From an uncultured Solobacterium sp. (lineage in GTDB: Bacteria; Bacillota_I; Bacilli_A; Erysipelotrichales; Erysipelotrichaceae): 32,710 nucleotides of DNA. Location of the stretch: positions 1 to 32,710 of the forward strand of contig UQPV01000031.1 in NCBI GenBank assembly GCA_900543035.1, read 5' to 3'. Shown here piece after piece: positions 15,521 through 23,740 of this stretch (the first letter of the stretch is position 1; each line of letters begins with the position of its first letter). The notes beneath the pieces are model-generated. The model was not told the DNA's origin and ran no database searches. It saw only the letters and a program-made list of their open reading frames with translations. The position numbers were made by a program, and so were the translations under genes.

Positions 15521-16111
15521 CAGTCTGATGAATTCAATGCCCAATGTTGCCTTCAGATATGATCCGGCAAGCACGAGCAAAAAGCAGATGAAGATGTCAT
15601 TGAGCAGATAATTCATCAGCTTCTTCAGATCGAGCCGCTCCCGGTTGGTCGTGCTGTAACAGATATACATCGAGCACTGCAGCGCGCTGGCGCTGATCAG
15701 ATAGAGCGCCAGCACATCGAAGAGCACCTGCGGCACGAGCGCCAGGATGATGCCCAATACGCCCTTGAACTGATACGTGCAAAGGAACAGCGCGCAGGAA
15801 AAGCCGATCTGCACCCCCTTGGTGAAGACGATGAAGCTGATGATGGGGATGCCGGCGAGGCTTGTGCCGAACAGGAAGACGACCACGATGAGCACGATGC
15901 CCAGAAAGAACTGGTTGATGAAGAAGCTGTATTGATCCATGTCCTCCGGCACGGTCGTCAGGATGCTGGACAGCTGCTCGATGTCGCTGGCGCTGATGTA
16001 GCGGGAAGCGAAGCACCCCATCAGAAAGCCGCTGATGACGAGGATCGAGATGAATATGTACACATGCCGGTATCTGTGGATGAACGAATGACGATGCAGT
16101 TTGCGTTTCAT
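15506..16111 (-). CDS. spoIIM: Stage II sporulation protein M
   Basis: Membrane protein of 201 residues. SpoIIM, with SpoIID and SpoIIP, drives peptidoglycan remodelling during engulfment of the forespore. About five membrane helices are visible, including VYIFISILVISGFLMGCFAS near the start, FFLGIVLIVVVFLFGTSLAG, FSCALFLCTYQFKGVLGIIL and a last helix FICFLLVLAGSYL. The FTKGVQIG loop is characteristic of the SpoIIM family. GTGAGGTG precedes the ATG at 16111. spoIID and spoIIP are not in the window. A CATATGAT box (16137-16130) resembles the -10 of mother-cell sigma-E promoters. Confidence 0.9.
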   Translation of the reverse strand: MKRKLHRHSFIHRYRHVYIFISILVISGFLMGCFASRYISASDIEQLSSILTTVPEDMDQYSFFINQFFLGIVLIVVVFLFGTSLAGIPIISFIVFTKGVQIGFSCALFLCTYQFKGVLGIILALVPQVLFDVLALYLISASALQCSMYICYSTTNRERLDLKKLMNYLLNDIFICFLLVLAGSYLKATLGIEFIRLFNLM

Positions 16112-16143
16112 TGCTTAACACCTCACTGCATCATATGCGGCAG

Positions 16144-16168
16144 AAAAAAACGATACCACCGGTATCGT
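16144..16168 (-). terminator. Terminator of dinB
   Basis: On the minus strand ACGATACC pairs with GGTATCGT (16168-16161 and 16157-16150) over a three-base loop, followed by seven T. Confidence 0.9.
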
Positions 16169-16176
16169 CCGCAAAA

Positions 16177-17355
16177 TCAGCCTGATTTCGACTTGTCTCC
16201 CGCATCAGAAGCGCGGATGAGATGCGCGCCGGGCATGCGTGCGTTCAGCTGTTCGAGCACGTCGTCGATCGAATTGGTCGCCGGCTGTTCCTCGAACATG
16301 GAAAACTGATGGATCATGTGCCGGCGGTCCTTCAGCGAGCCCAGATGGATGCCCAGATGGCGCACGGGCTCTCCGCTGTAATTGCGGTCAAACAGATACA
16401 GCGCATGCTCATAGATCGTCTTTTCATCATTGACATAGCTGTCTAAAGCCACGCTGCGCACCGCGTTGCGGAAGTCGCTGTATCGGATGCTCACGGAGAT
16501 CAGCTTCCCCTTCACTTCTTCCTGAGCTGCGCGCCTTGCCAGACGGCGGGCCAGCGCTCGCAGCGTCACGGCCATTTCCTCATAATCCTCTACATCCTCA
16601 TCCAGCGTCGTGGACTGCGAGATGGAGCGGGAAGTCGTCGCATAAGACAGCGTGTTCGAACCGATCCCCCTGGCATGCTGGATCATCGTGTACGCGTGAC
16701 GGCCGAGGATGCGCATGATGGTCCGCTCATTGACCGGATCGGCGACATCGCCGATCGTGAGGATCCCTTCCCGCTGCAGCAGGGGGACGCTCTTCTTGCC
16801 GATGCCGAACATCTCCTCTATCGGCAGCGGCCACAGCTTCCTGGCGATCTCCTGGCGGCGCAGTATCGTGATGCCCATCGGCTTGCGCATGTCGCTGGCC
16901 ATCTTTGCCAGAAACTTATTGGGCGCCACGCCGATGCTCACCGGCAGCCTGAGCTCATCATAGAGCCCTTGCTGGATCTGCCAGGCCAGATCGAGCGGAC
17001 GGCGGTAACGGCGGATGGTCTCCGTGACATCCATGTATCCCTCATCGATGCTCGCCGGTTCGACCGACAGCGTAAAGCGGCGCAGAAAGTCAAAAAAACG
17101 GCGGCTGAGCTCTTCATACCACTGATAGTCTCCCTGCACCACGATCAGATCCGGACATTTGCGCAGCGCCTCGTGCAGCGGCATCGCACTGTGCACGCCA
17201 TAGGCGCGCGCCTCATAGCTGGCCGTCGATACGACGCTGCGTCTGCTCAGCCCGGCCACAGCGACAGGCTGGCCTTCCAGCGCTGAATTCTTCAACAGCT
17301 CCGCGCTGGCAAAATACGCATTGATGTCCACATGAAAGATCACTCGTCCCGCCAT
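16177..17355 (-). CDS. dinB: DNA polymerase IV (Y family)
   Basis: Error-prone translesion polymerase of 392 residues. Catalytic acids are D10 in FHVDINAYFASAE and D104/E105 in SIDEGYMDV. The RRSVVSTASYEARAYGV finger, the thumb helix-hairpin-helix region FGIGKKSVPLL and the little-finger domain (about 240-350) are present. QFSMF near the C-terminus looks like a beta-clamp binding pentapeptide. Three ATG codons stand in a row; 17355 is chosen because GAGG lies seven bases upstream. It has its own extended -10 promoter. No LexA box of the GAAC-N4-GTTC type is visible near it, so SOS control is doubtful. Confidence 0.95.
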   Translation of the reverse strand: MAGRVIFHVDINAYFASAELLKNSALEGQPVAVAGLSRRSVVSTASYEARAYGVHSAMPLHEALRKCPDLIVVQGDYQWYEELSRRFFDFLRRFTLSVEPASIDEGYMDVTETIRRYRRPLDLAWQIQQGLYDELRLPVSIGVAPNKFLAKMASDMRKPMGITILRRQEIARKLWPLPIEEMFGIGKKSVPLLQREGILTIGDVADPVNERTIMRILGRHAYTMIQHARGIGSNTLSYATTSRSISQSTTLDEDVEDYEEMAVTLRALARRLARRAAQEEVKGKLISVSIRYSDFRNAVRSVALDSYVNDEKTIYEHALYLFDRNYSGEPVRHLGIHLGSLKDRRHMIHQFSMFEEQPATNSIDDVLEQLNARMPGAHLIRASDAGDKSKSG

Positions 17356-17380
17356 CATCATTCCTCGCTTTCGTTCCCCT

Positions 17381-17389
17381 ATTATAGCA
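17381..17389 (-). promoter_or_regulatory. Extended -10 promoter of dinB
   Basis: Minus strand TGCTATAAT directly after the end of spo0A. The 13 bases around it (cctattatagcat on the plus strand) are identical to those at the truB promoter. Confidence 0.6.
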
Positions 17390-17392
17390 TGT

Positions 17393-18226
17393 TCAGCGAT
17401 ACTGTGGAACAAAAGCCTTGCGGCTTTTCAGGCGGTGCTCCAGGCGCAGCTTGTCAGAGATCATCGCGATGAACTCAGAATTGGTGGGCTTGGCCTTCGA
17501 TGCGGAGATCGTGTAGCCGAAGATATCATCGATCGCATCGATGTTTCCCCGGTTCCATGCCACTTCGATCGCATGTCGGATGGCCCGTTCCACCCTGCTT
17601 GCCGTCGTTTCATATTTGCGGGCGATCTCCGGATAGAGCACCTTGGTGATCTGTCCGAGGAAATCCACATTCAGATAAGTTTCCAGGATCGCCGTGCGCA
17701 GATACATGTATCCTTTGATATGTGCCGGTATGCCGATCTCATGCAGCAGCGAAGTGATCTCGCTTTCCAGTTCGAGCTTCTGCATGCGCTGCTGCTCATC
17801 CGCATCGAGATTGACCTGGATCATCGGGTCAGTTGCCGGCACTTTCGGCGAGAATCCGCAGATGACCCGCAGGCGCTGTTCCAGCGAATCCAGCTCAAAG
17901 GGCTTCATCAATATGTAGTCGACATCATAGCGCTGAAGCTGGCTGATGATGAAGTCGTTCAGGATCGGTGTCGTACAGACGATGTGCCGGACCTCGATAT
18001 GATGCTTCTTCAGGCTGGCCAGCACCTCCATCCCATCCACCGTAGGCATGATGAGATCGAGCACGAGAATGTCAATGGTGTGCGCATGCAGCTCATGCAG
18101 ACACTGTTCCCCATTCAGCGCACTTCCGATGACTTCGAACAGCTTGCTTGACCGCAGGCCGTCCTTCATTTTTTGAATCATATCCTGGCTGTCATCAACC
18201 AGATAGATTTGCAGTTTTGTTTCCAT
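17393..18226 (-). CDS. spo0A: Sporulation master response regulator Spo0A
   Basis: Response regulator of 277 residues, the end point of the sporulation phosphorelay; when phosphorylated it activates or represses genes with 0A boxes. The receiver domain has D11/D12, phospho-acceptor D57 in VLDLIMP and the Lys of YILMKPFE. After a linker the Spo0A-specific DNA-binding domain follows, with [19 protein letters not shown], the recognition region [20 protein letters not shown] and the WNRGN and [10 protein letters not shown] segments. The ATG at 18226 has GAGGAG ten bases upstream. It lies after spoIVB as in Bacillus, and its upstream region holds a 0A box. Confidence 0.98.
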   Translation of the reverse strand: METKLQIYLVDDSQDMIQKMKDGLRSSKLFEVIGSALNGEQCLHELHAHTIDILVLDLIMPTVDGMEVLASLKKHHIEVRHIVCTTPILNDFIISQLQRYDVDYILMKPFELDSLEQRLRVICGFSPKVPATDPMIQVNLDADEQQRMQKLELESEITSLLHEIGIPAHIKGYMYLRTAILETYLNVDFLGQITKVLYPEIARKYETTASRVERAIRHAIEVAWNRGNIDAIDDIFGYTISASKAKPTNSEFIAMISDKLRLEHRLKSRKAFVPQYR

Positions 18227-18249
18227 TCTTTTCCAACTCCTCAATTCAA

Positions 18250-18282
18250 ATTATAGAGGAGGGAATCGCAAACGGTGTCGAA
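18250..18282 (-). promoter_or_regulatory. spo0A promoter with 0A box
   Basis: On the minus strand TATAAT (18255-18250) lies 24 bases before the spo0A ATG. At the place of the -35 stands TTCGACA (18282-18276), the complement of the 0A-box core TGTCGAA. That arrangement is typical of promoters activated by phosphorylated Spo0A itself. No convincing sigma-H promoter was found in the 18227-18385 gap. Confidence 0.55.
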
Positions 18283-18385
18283 CAAAGGTGAATTTCTTAA
18301 GATTTCATTGGAAAACGGATCATAAGCGACGCTCTGCACGCAATTTGCGTCTTTTTTCCGAAGAAAGGTCGATTTTGGTCGTTTT

Positions 18386-19360
18386 TTAGGAAGATCGGGT
18401 GTGCTGCAGCATCCATTCGACGAAAACGCCGTATCCTTGATCTGGGGAAGAGGTCACGACATGGGTCACCGCACCGACGATCTTGCCATCCTGCACGATC
18501 GGAGAACCGCTCATGCCCTGGATGATCCCGCCGCTCTCCTTGAGCAGGCGGCTGTCTGTGACACGGAACTCGATCCCCTTCATGTCATCCTGCGTGTTGG
18601 GGTGCAAAGCGGTGATCTCGATGTCAAACGCCTCGATCTGCTCGCCTTCAAGCACGGTATAAAACTGCGCCTTCCCCAGCTTCACCTCATCGTGCGCGGC
18701 CCAGGGAAGCATCGTCGCTTCATCTGGCACCTGCTCATAGGCGCCGTAGATGCCGATGGGCGTATTCGCATCGATCGTGCCGATCAGCGCATCTGCGTCG
18801 ATGCGGGCCTGTTTGGCGCCGGCCTGTGTACGCTGCGCGCGGGTGAACGAGAGCACGCTCGCCTCATACAGCTCGCCCTGCGAAGATTCCGGCACGCCCT
18901 GTACTTCATGCCCCAGCGCGCCATAGCGCTGCGTGGCAGGGTCATAATAGGTCATCGTGCCTGCGCCGGTCATCTTCTCCTTGAGATAGAGACCGCAGGT
19001 CACGGTATGCCGCGTGTGATCGAATACGGTCTTCATCGTCGTCTCGATCGTCTCATCCCCTCTTTTGATCGTCACGGCGATCTCATTGACCTGATCCTGG
19101 CGGGTCTTTAAGATCGCATAAAAAGCATCCATATCGCTGATCGGCCGATGCTCGAGCGATATGATGATGTCCCCGGGTTTGAAGACATCTGAGGGATGGA
19201 TGTCCTCACCGATATCGTATGTGCCGCTCACATAGAGCCCGCCATAGCCGATCTCGATGCCCACGCTGTCACCGCCCAGGATGAGCTCATCGTCCGCATA
19301 GACGCTGACGGGGAAAAACAGCAGGACCGCCGCCAGCAGGAAAGTGAAGCGCCTTTTCAT
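18386..19360 (-). CDS. spoIVB: SpoIVB peptidase (S55 family)
   Basis: Serine peptidase of 324 residues, secreted from the forespore to trigger pro-sigma-K processing. An N-terminal signal or anchor (RRFTFLLAAVLLFFPVSVYA) is followed by a PDZ domain (about 45-110, with FKPGDIIISLEHRPI). The peptidase part has His151 in YGALGHEV, Asp269 in FRVTDSRLL and the nucleophile Ser284 in GMSGSPIVQDGK. It is shorter than the Bacillus protein (about 425), mainly before the PDZ domain. The ATG at 19360 has AGGAGG nine bases upstream; a longer in-frame reading is not supported. Confidence 0.94.
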   Translation of the reverse strand: MKRRFTFLLAAVLLFFPVSVYADDELILGGDSVGIEIGYGGLYVSGTYDIGEDIHPSDVFKPGDIIISLEHRPISDMDAFYAILKTRQDQVNEIAVTIKRGDETIETTMKTVFDHTRHTVTCGLYLKEKMTGAGTMTYYDPATQRYGALGHEVQGVPESSQGELYEASVLSFTRAQRTQAGAKQARIDADALIGTIDANTPIGIYGAYEQVPDEATMLPWAAHDEVKLGKAQFYTVLEGEQIEAFDIEITALHPNTQDDMKGIEFRVTDSRLLKESGGIIQGMSGSPIVQDGKIVGAVTHVVTSSPDQGYGVFVEWMLQHTRSS

Positions 19361-19380
19361 CAAAAAACACCTCCTAAGCG

Positions 19381-19412
19381 CTATTGTAGCCCCCGGGGGT
19401 GTCATTCATTCA
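19381..19412 (-). promoter_or_regulatory. Possible forespore sigma promoter of spoIVB
   Basis: Minus strand TGAATG (19412-19407), 17 bases, CTACAATA (from 19389). This is similar to sigma-F/G elements, and spoIVB is a forespore gene in Bacillus. A CCCCCGGGGG palindrome lies in the spacer. Confidence 0.3.
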
Positions 19413-19420
19413 GGATAATA

Positions 19421-21073
19421 TTACCTGTGTGCCGATTCCAGCAATTCGCCGGCTGCCTGCAGAGATGCGCTGCTCACGCTGCCAGATGCGATGAGCGCGA
19501 GCTGCCGGATGCGCGCTTCACGATCCAAGATGTGGATGGACGTGCTGGTCACGCTGCCATCATCCTGCTTCTCCACGAGCAGCTGCTGATCCCCGCAGGC
19601 CGCGACCTGTGCCAGATGGGTCACGCACAGCACCTGGGTGTCTTCGGCCAGCTGCTGCATCTTGCGGCCGATGGCCAGCGCGACACGGCCGCTCACCCCG
19701 GTGTCGATCTCATCGAAGATGACGGTCTCGATGCCCTGCAGACGGGTAAACACGCATTTGAGCCCGAGCATGAGACGGGACAGCTCTCCGCCTGAAGCGC
19801 TCTTGCTCAGCGGGGTAAATGACTGTTCCCGGTTCATCGCCACCTGAAACTCGACGGCATCGCTGCCTGAGGAAGATGGCCTTGCGGGCGTGATGGCGAT
19901 GCGGAAGCGGGCATGCTCCAGCATCAGATCCTGCAGCTGTTCCATGACCTGTTTCTCCAGCCGCTCAGCCATTTCCGTCCTCAGCACATGCAGGCGGCCG
20001 GCCGCTTTCTCATAAGCCTCTTCAGCCTCATCGAGCTGCTGCTGCAGTCGATCGAGGTATTCCTGGCGGTGCAGGATCCTGTCGATGCGCGCTTCGCACT
20101 CAGCGCGGTGCGCCATGACCGCTTCATATGTGCCGCCGTATCTGCGGTACAGCTTATGATACAGAAACAGCCGCTCTTGCATATCGTCAAGCGCCTGCGC
20201 ATCATACTCCATATGATCGAGCAGCGTCCTGAGCGCGCTGATGTGCTCCTCGATCTCATAATAGGCGTCGCTCAGCGCCTTGGCATGTGCAGCGACGCTG
20301 TCCAGGTCGCTGGCATTTTCCAGCGTGCGCACCGCCCGATACAGCGCAGGATTGCTGCCGTGATCCCCATCCAGCAGATTCAGCGCCTCCAACAGCTGTT
20401 TCTGCACCGTTTCGGCGCGGTTCATCACATGGATGCGCTCTTCCAGCTCAGCTGGCTCATCCCCACGCAGCTTGGCGGCGTCGATCTCATTGAGCTGTTC
20501 CGTGAGATCATCGAGGTCTTCTTCGTTGAGCTCTTCCGCCAGCGTCTTCTGCATCTTTTCCTGCAGGCCGTGATACGCGCGGTATGCTGTGCGCACCTCC
20601 TGCAGCAGCGCGTCATCTGCGCAATAGCTGTCCAGCAGGCGCAGATGATACTTGCTCTGCAGCAGATACTGGTTGTCGTGCTGAGAGTGGATATCGATGA
20701 GGTGAGGAGTGAGCTCACGCAGGAAAGCGGCAGTGACCGCGCGCTGATTGACCCGGATGCTGCTTTTGCCTTCCGCGTTGATCTCCCGGCTGATGATCAG
20801 TTCATCTTCGTCGATGTCGAATCCCTGCTCTTCCAGGATGGCACGGGCCGCAGAGCTCTGCCGCAGAGAGAACACGCCTTCGATGAGGGCGCGGTCCGTC
20901 CCTTTCTTGACATAGCCCGCAGAAGCCCGCTGTCCGCAAAGCAGGCCGATGGCATCGATCAACAATGATTTTCCCGCACCGGTCTCTCCGGTAAAGACGC
21001 TCATGCGGCTGTCGAAGTCAAGCCTGACGGCATCGATCAGCACAAAGTTCTTCACGTAAATCTGTGTCAGCAC
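19421..21073 (-). CDS. recN: DNA repair protein RecN
   Basis: SMC-like ATPase of 550 residues acting early in double-strand break repair. Walker A GETGAGKS (29-36), a long central coiled coil (about 150-350), the signature SASGGELSRLMLGLK and Walker B VIFDEIDTGVSG are intact, followed by the LCVTHLAQVAA segment. The start is taken as GTG at 21073, because GGAGGTG lies six bases upstream and the product then begins MLTQIYVKNFVLID, like other RecN proteins. The ATG at 21088 has no ribosome binding site. In Bacillus argR (ahrC) lies between tlyA and recN; it is absent here. Confidence 0.95.
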   Translation of the reverse strand: MLTQIYVKNFVLIDAVRLDFDSRMSVFTGETGAGKSLLIDAIGLLCGQRASAGYVKKGTDRALIEGVFSLRQSSAARAILEEQGFDIDEDELIISREINAEGKSSIRVNQRAVTAAFLRELTPHLIDIHSQHDNQYLLQSKYHLRLLDSYCADDALLQEVRTAYRAYHGLQEKMQKTLAEELNEEDLDDLTEQLNEIDAAKLRGDEPAELEERIHVMNRAETVQKQLLEALNLLDGDHGSNPALYRAVRTLENASDLDSVAAHAKALSDAYYEIEEHISALRTLLDHMEYDAQALDDMQERLFLYHKLYRRYGGTYEAVMAHRAECEARIDRILHRQEYLDRLQQQLDEAEEAYEKAAGRLHVLRTEMAERLEKQVMEQLQDLMLEHARFRIAITPARPSSSGSDAVEFQVAMNREQSFTPLSKSASGGELSRLMLGLKCVFTRLQGIETVIFDEIDTGVSGRVALAIGRKMQQLAEDTQVLCVTHLAQVAACGDQQLLVEKQDDGSVTSTSIHILDREARIRQLALIASGSVSSASLQAAGELLESAHR

Positions 21074-21097
21074 ATCTCTCACCTCCATGTTTGATCG

Positions 21098-21859
21098 TCA
21101 GCGCTCGCTGAGCAGCGCTCTGAAATCGTATGTCCGTTGTTTGTCTTCTCCGCACAGATGCATGAGGAACTCGCGGTTGCCGTCTCTGCCCGGCAATGGG
21201 CTCCTCCTCAGATGCCGCACGCTCCAGCCCAGCCGCGCCGCCTCCTCACAGACCTCGCGCAGCACGCGGATGATGACATTGTCATCTTTCAGGATACCAT
21301 GCTTGTTCAAGTATTCCCGGCCCGCCTCAAACTGCGGCTTGATCAGGATCACCGCCTCTGTCTTCGGCAGTTCCTTCGCGATGACGCTCAGCAGCGTGCG
21401 GCAGGAGATGAATGACACATCCATGCAGATGAAGCTGATGGGCCGGGGAAACCAGTCTGCGCGCAGCGCCCTGGCATTGCGGCCCTCCATGTTGACGCAG
21501 CGCGGATCGCTGCGCAGCCGTTCATGCAGCTGATCATGCCCTACATCCAGCGCATAGACCAGCGATGCGCCCCGGCGCAGGCAGACGTCGGTGAAGCCGC
21601 CGGTGCTTGCGCCGACATCGAGCACGACGCGCTCATGCAGCGAGATGCCAAAGTCATCCAATACGCCGTTGAGCTTCGCGCCGGCGCGGGAGACGAAGTC
21701 ATCTTCCTTTTCTATGACTTCGATATGATCTGTCTCACTGACCTGAAAGCTGTTCTTAGTGACGAGCTGTCCATTGACCCGCACGCGTTCTTCCCGGATG
21801 GCATCCTGCGCCCTGCTTCGGGTCTGCAGCATCTTGCTCAGCGCCTGATCGAGCCTCAT
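21098..21859 (-). CDS. tlyA: TlyA family rRNA 2'-O-methyltransferase
   Basis: Protein of 253 residues with an N-terminal S4 RNA-binding domain (MRLDQALSKMLQTRSRAQDA) and an FtsJ-type methyltransferase domain from about residue 60. SRAGAKLNGVL carries the first catalytic Lys, LDVGASTGGFTD the SAM site, MDVSFIS the catalytic Asp and ILIKPQFEAGR the second Lys. Known members methylate cytidines of 16S and 23S rRNA. The ATG at 21859 overlaps the dxs stop as ATGA and has GGAGGAG eight bases upstream. Confidence 0.92.
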   Translation of the reverse strand: MRLDQALSKMLQTRSRAQDAIREERVRVNGQLVTKNSFQVSETDHIEVIEKEDDFVSRAGAKLNGVLDDFGISLHERVVLDVGASTGGFTDVCLRRGASLVYALDVGHDQLHERLRSDPRCVNMEGRNARALRADWFPRPISFICMDVSFISCRTLLSVIAKELPKTEAVILIKPQFEAGREYLNKHGILKDDNVIIRVLREVCEEAARLGWSVRHLRRSPLPGRDGNREFLMHLCGEDKQRTYDFRALLSER

Positions 21860-23715
21860 GCGCACAGCTCCTCCAGCTCCTTGAACAGCGTGTTCATGTC
21901 GATCTTCTCCGCGCGGCGCAGCTGCGGGATGCTGCCTTGCTCCACATAATGATCGCCGATGCCGATCCGGATGAGATGGCAGCAGATGCGGTGATCGTTG
22001 ATATACTGCAGGATGGCGCTGGACAATCCGCCATCGAGCATATCGCTCTCATAGACGATCACCGGAATGGAGCGATACAGGATATCATCGAGCATCGCTT
22101 CATCCAGCGGCTTGAAATAACGGGCGTTGATGATCTCCACCGGCATGTCATTGGCCCTGACCTTGGAGATGATGCGGTCGATATCGCTGCCGTAGCTGAT
22201 GACGCAGACACGCGCCTCGCGCTGCGGGGCCCAGCGTGTCCATGTCCCCACCGGCGCCGGCTCTCCTTCTTCCTTCGTATACGGCACGCTGCCGCGAGGA
22301 TAGCGGATGCAGAAGGGCTGCGCACAGCTGAACGCCGTCTTCATCAGCGCCCTGGCCTCCTGCACATCCTTTGGCTGCGCCATGATCAGATTGGGGATGG
22401 CATGCAGCATCGTGATGTCAAAGACGCCGTGATGGGTCTCTCCATCTTCTCCGACCAGTCCGCAGCGGTCGATGCCGATGACGACCGGCAGCTTCATGCG
22501 GGCCACATCGTGATTGATCTGATCATAAGCGCGCTGCAGGAAAGAAGAATAGACAGAGATGAACGGGCGCTTGCCGCTTGCCGCTAATCCGGCCGCAAAG
22601 GTCATGGCGTGTTCCTCGGCGATGCCGCAGTCAAAGAAGCGCTGCGGAAACTCGCGGGCAAACCCATCCAGCTTCGCACCGGCCTTCATCGCCGGTGTGA
22701 TCGCGACGATATCGTGATCCTCCCTGGCCAGATCGCACAAGATGCGCGCGATTGCTTCGCTCCAGGAACAATGCCCAGCCGGCAGCGCTGCGAGCGGCTT
22801 GCCGCTGTTGGGATCAAAGGGCGCGACGCCATGCCATGCGCCTTCCTTGTCATTCTCCGCGTATGGATAGCCTTTGCCTTTCTTGGTCAGCACATGGACG
22901 ACGATCGGTCCCTTATGCTGCTTGGCCACCTTGAGCACCTTGATGAGCTCAGAGAGATCATGCCCGTTGATGGGTCCGATATAATCCAGGTTGAACTCAC
23001 CGAATATCGAGGTGTCGACCACATTGTCTTTGATGGCGTTCTTGAAGTTCTTCATCCCCTTCAGCAGGCTGCGGCCGAATCTGCTGGTCGAGAGCCCCTG
23101 CTGAAGGTCATTTTTCAGCGTCGTGTATGAGCGGCTGGTGCGCAGCCGGGTAAAGGCGACATCCATGGCGCCGACATTGCGGGAGATCGACATGGAATTG
23201 TCGTTGAAGATGATGATCATGTTCCGCTCTTCACCGCCGATCTGATTCAGCGCCTCCATCGACATGCCGCTGGCCATGGCGCCGTCTCCGATCACCGGAA
23301 CGATATGATAGTGTTCCCCGTTCAGATCGCGGGCCACTGCCATGCCCAGCGCTGCGGAAAGCGATGTGGACGAATGTCCCGCTTCCCAGCAGTCATGCTC
23401 GCTCTCATGGCGCTTCTGAAAGCCGGACAGTCCCTTGTACTGCCGCAGCGTAGAGAACTGCCGCGCCCGCCCGGTGAGGATCTTATGGACATAGCTCTGG
23501 TGTCCGACATCAAACAGGATGCGGTCGCGCGGAGAATCAAAGACGACATGCAGCGCAAGCGTAAGCTCTACGATGCCCAGATTGCTGGAAAGGTGGCCGC
23601 CCGTCCTGGAGATCGACTCGATGAGAAAGGCACGGATCTCAGCGGCCAGCGCCTCCAGTTCCTTGATCGACAGCTGCCTGATGTCTGCAGGTCCGCTGAT
23701 GTCATAGACATGCAT
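21856..23715 (-). CDS. dxs: 1-deoxy-D-xylulose-5-phosphate synthase
   Basis: Thiamine-diphosphate enzyme of 619 residues, the first step of the MEP isoprenoid pathway (pyruvate plus glyceraldehyde 3-phosphate). GGHLSSNLG near 39 carries the conserved His, VIGDGAMASGMSMEALN is the ThDP and Mg motif, and FDCGIAEEHAMTFAAGLA has the catalytic Glu. SSFLQRAYDQINHDV and GLVGEDGETHHG (substrate contacts) follow. The ATG at 23715 follows GGAGGGACAAGG. It lies next to ispA, so precursor supply and chain elongation are co-transcribed. Confidence 0.97.
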   Translation of the reverse strand: MHVYDISGPADIRQLSIKELEALAAEIRAFLIESISRTGGHLSSNLGIVELTLALHVVFDSPRDRILFDVGHQSYVHKILTGRARQFSTLRQYKGLSGFQKRHESEHDCWEAGHSSTSLSAALGMAVARDLNGEHYHIVPVIGDGAMASGMSMEALNQIGGEERNMIIIFNDNSMSISRNVGAMDVAFTRLRTSRSYTTLKNDLQQGLSTSRFGRSLLKGMKNFKNAIKDNVVDTSIFGEFNLDYIGPINGHDLSELIKVLKVAKQHKGPIVVHVLTKKGKGYPYAENDKEGAWHGVAPFDPNSGKPLAALPAGHCSWSEAIARILCDLAREDHDIVAITPAMKAGAKLDGFAREFPQRFFDCGIAEEHAMTFAAGLAASGKRPFISVYSSFLQRAYDQINHDVARMKLPVVIGIDRCGLVGEDGETHHGVFDITMLHAIPNLIMAQPKDVQEARALMKTAFSCAQPFCIRYPRGSVPYTKEEGEPAPVGTWTRWAPQREARVCVISYGSDIDRIISKVRANDMPVEIINARYFKPLDEAMLDDILYRSIPVIVYESDMLDGGLSSAILQYINDHRICCHLIRIGIGDHYVEQGSIPQLRRAEKIDMNTLFKELEELCA

Positions 23716-23740
23716 TTCCTTGTCCCTCCTTTACGCCAGA

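Noticed and set aside
17355..17420. LexA (SOS) box before dinB
   Set aside because: GAAC and GTTC tetramers occur nearby, but not with the four-base spacing of the Bacillota LexA box.
18325..18360. Plus-strand hairpin with T run between spoIVB and spo0A
   Set aside because: Short stem and no plus-strand gene to terminate; on the minus strand the T run is on the wrong side, so read-through from spoIVB into spo0A remains possible.
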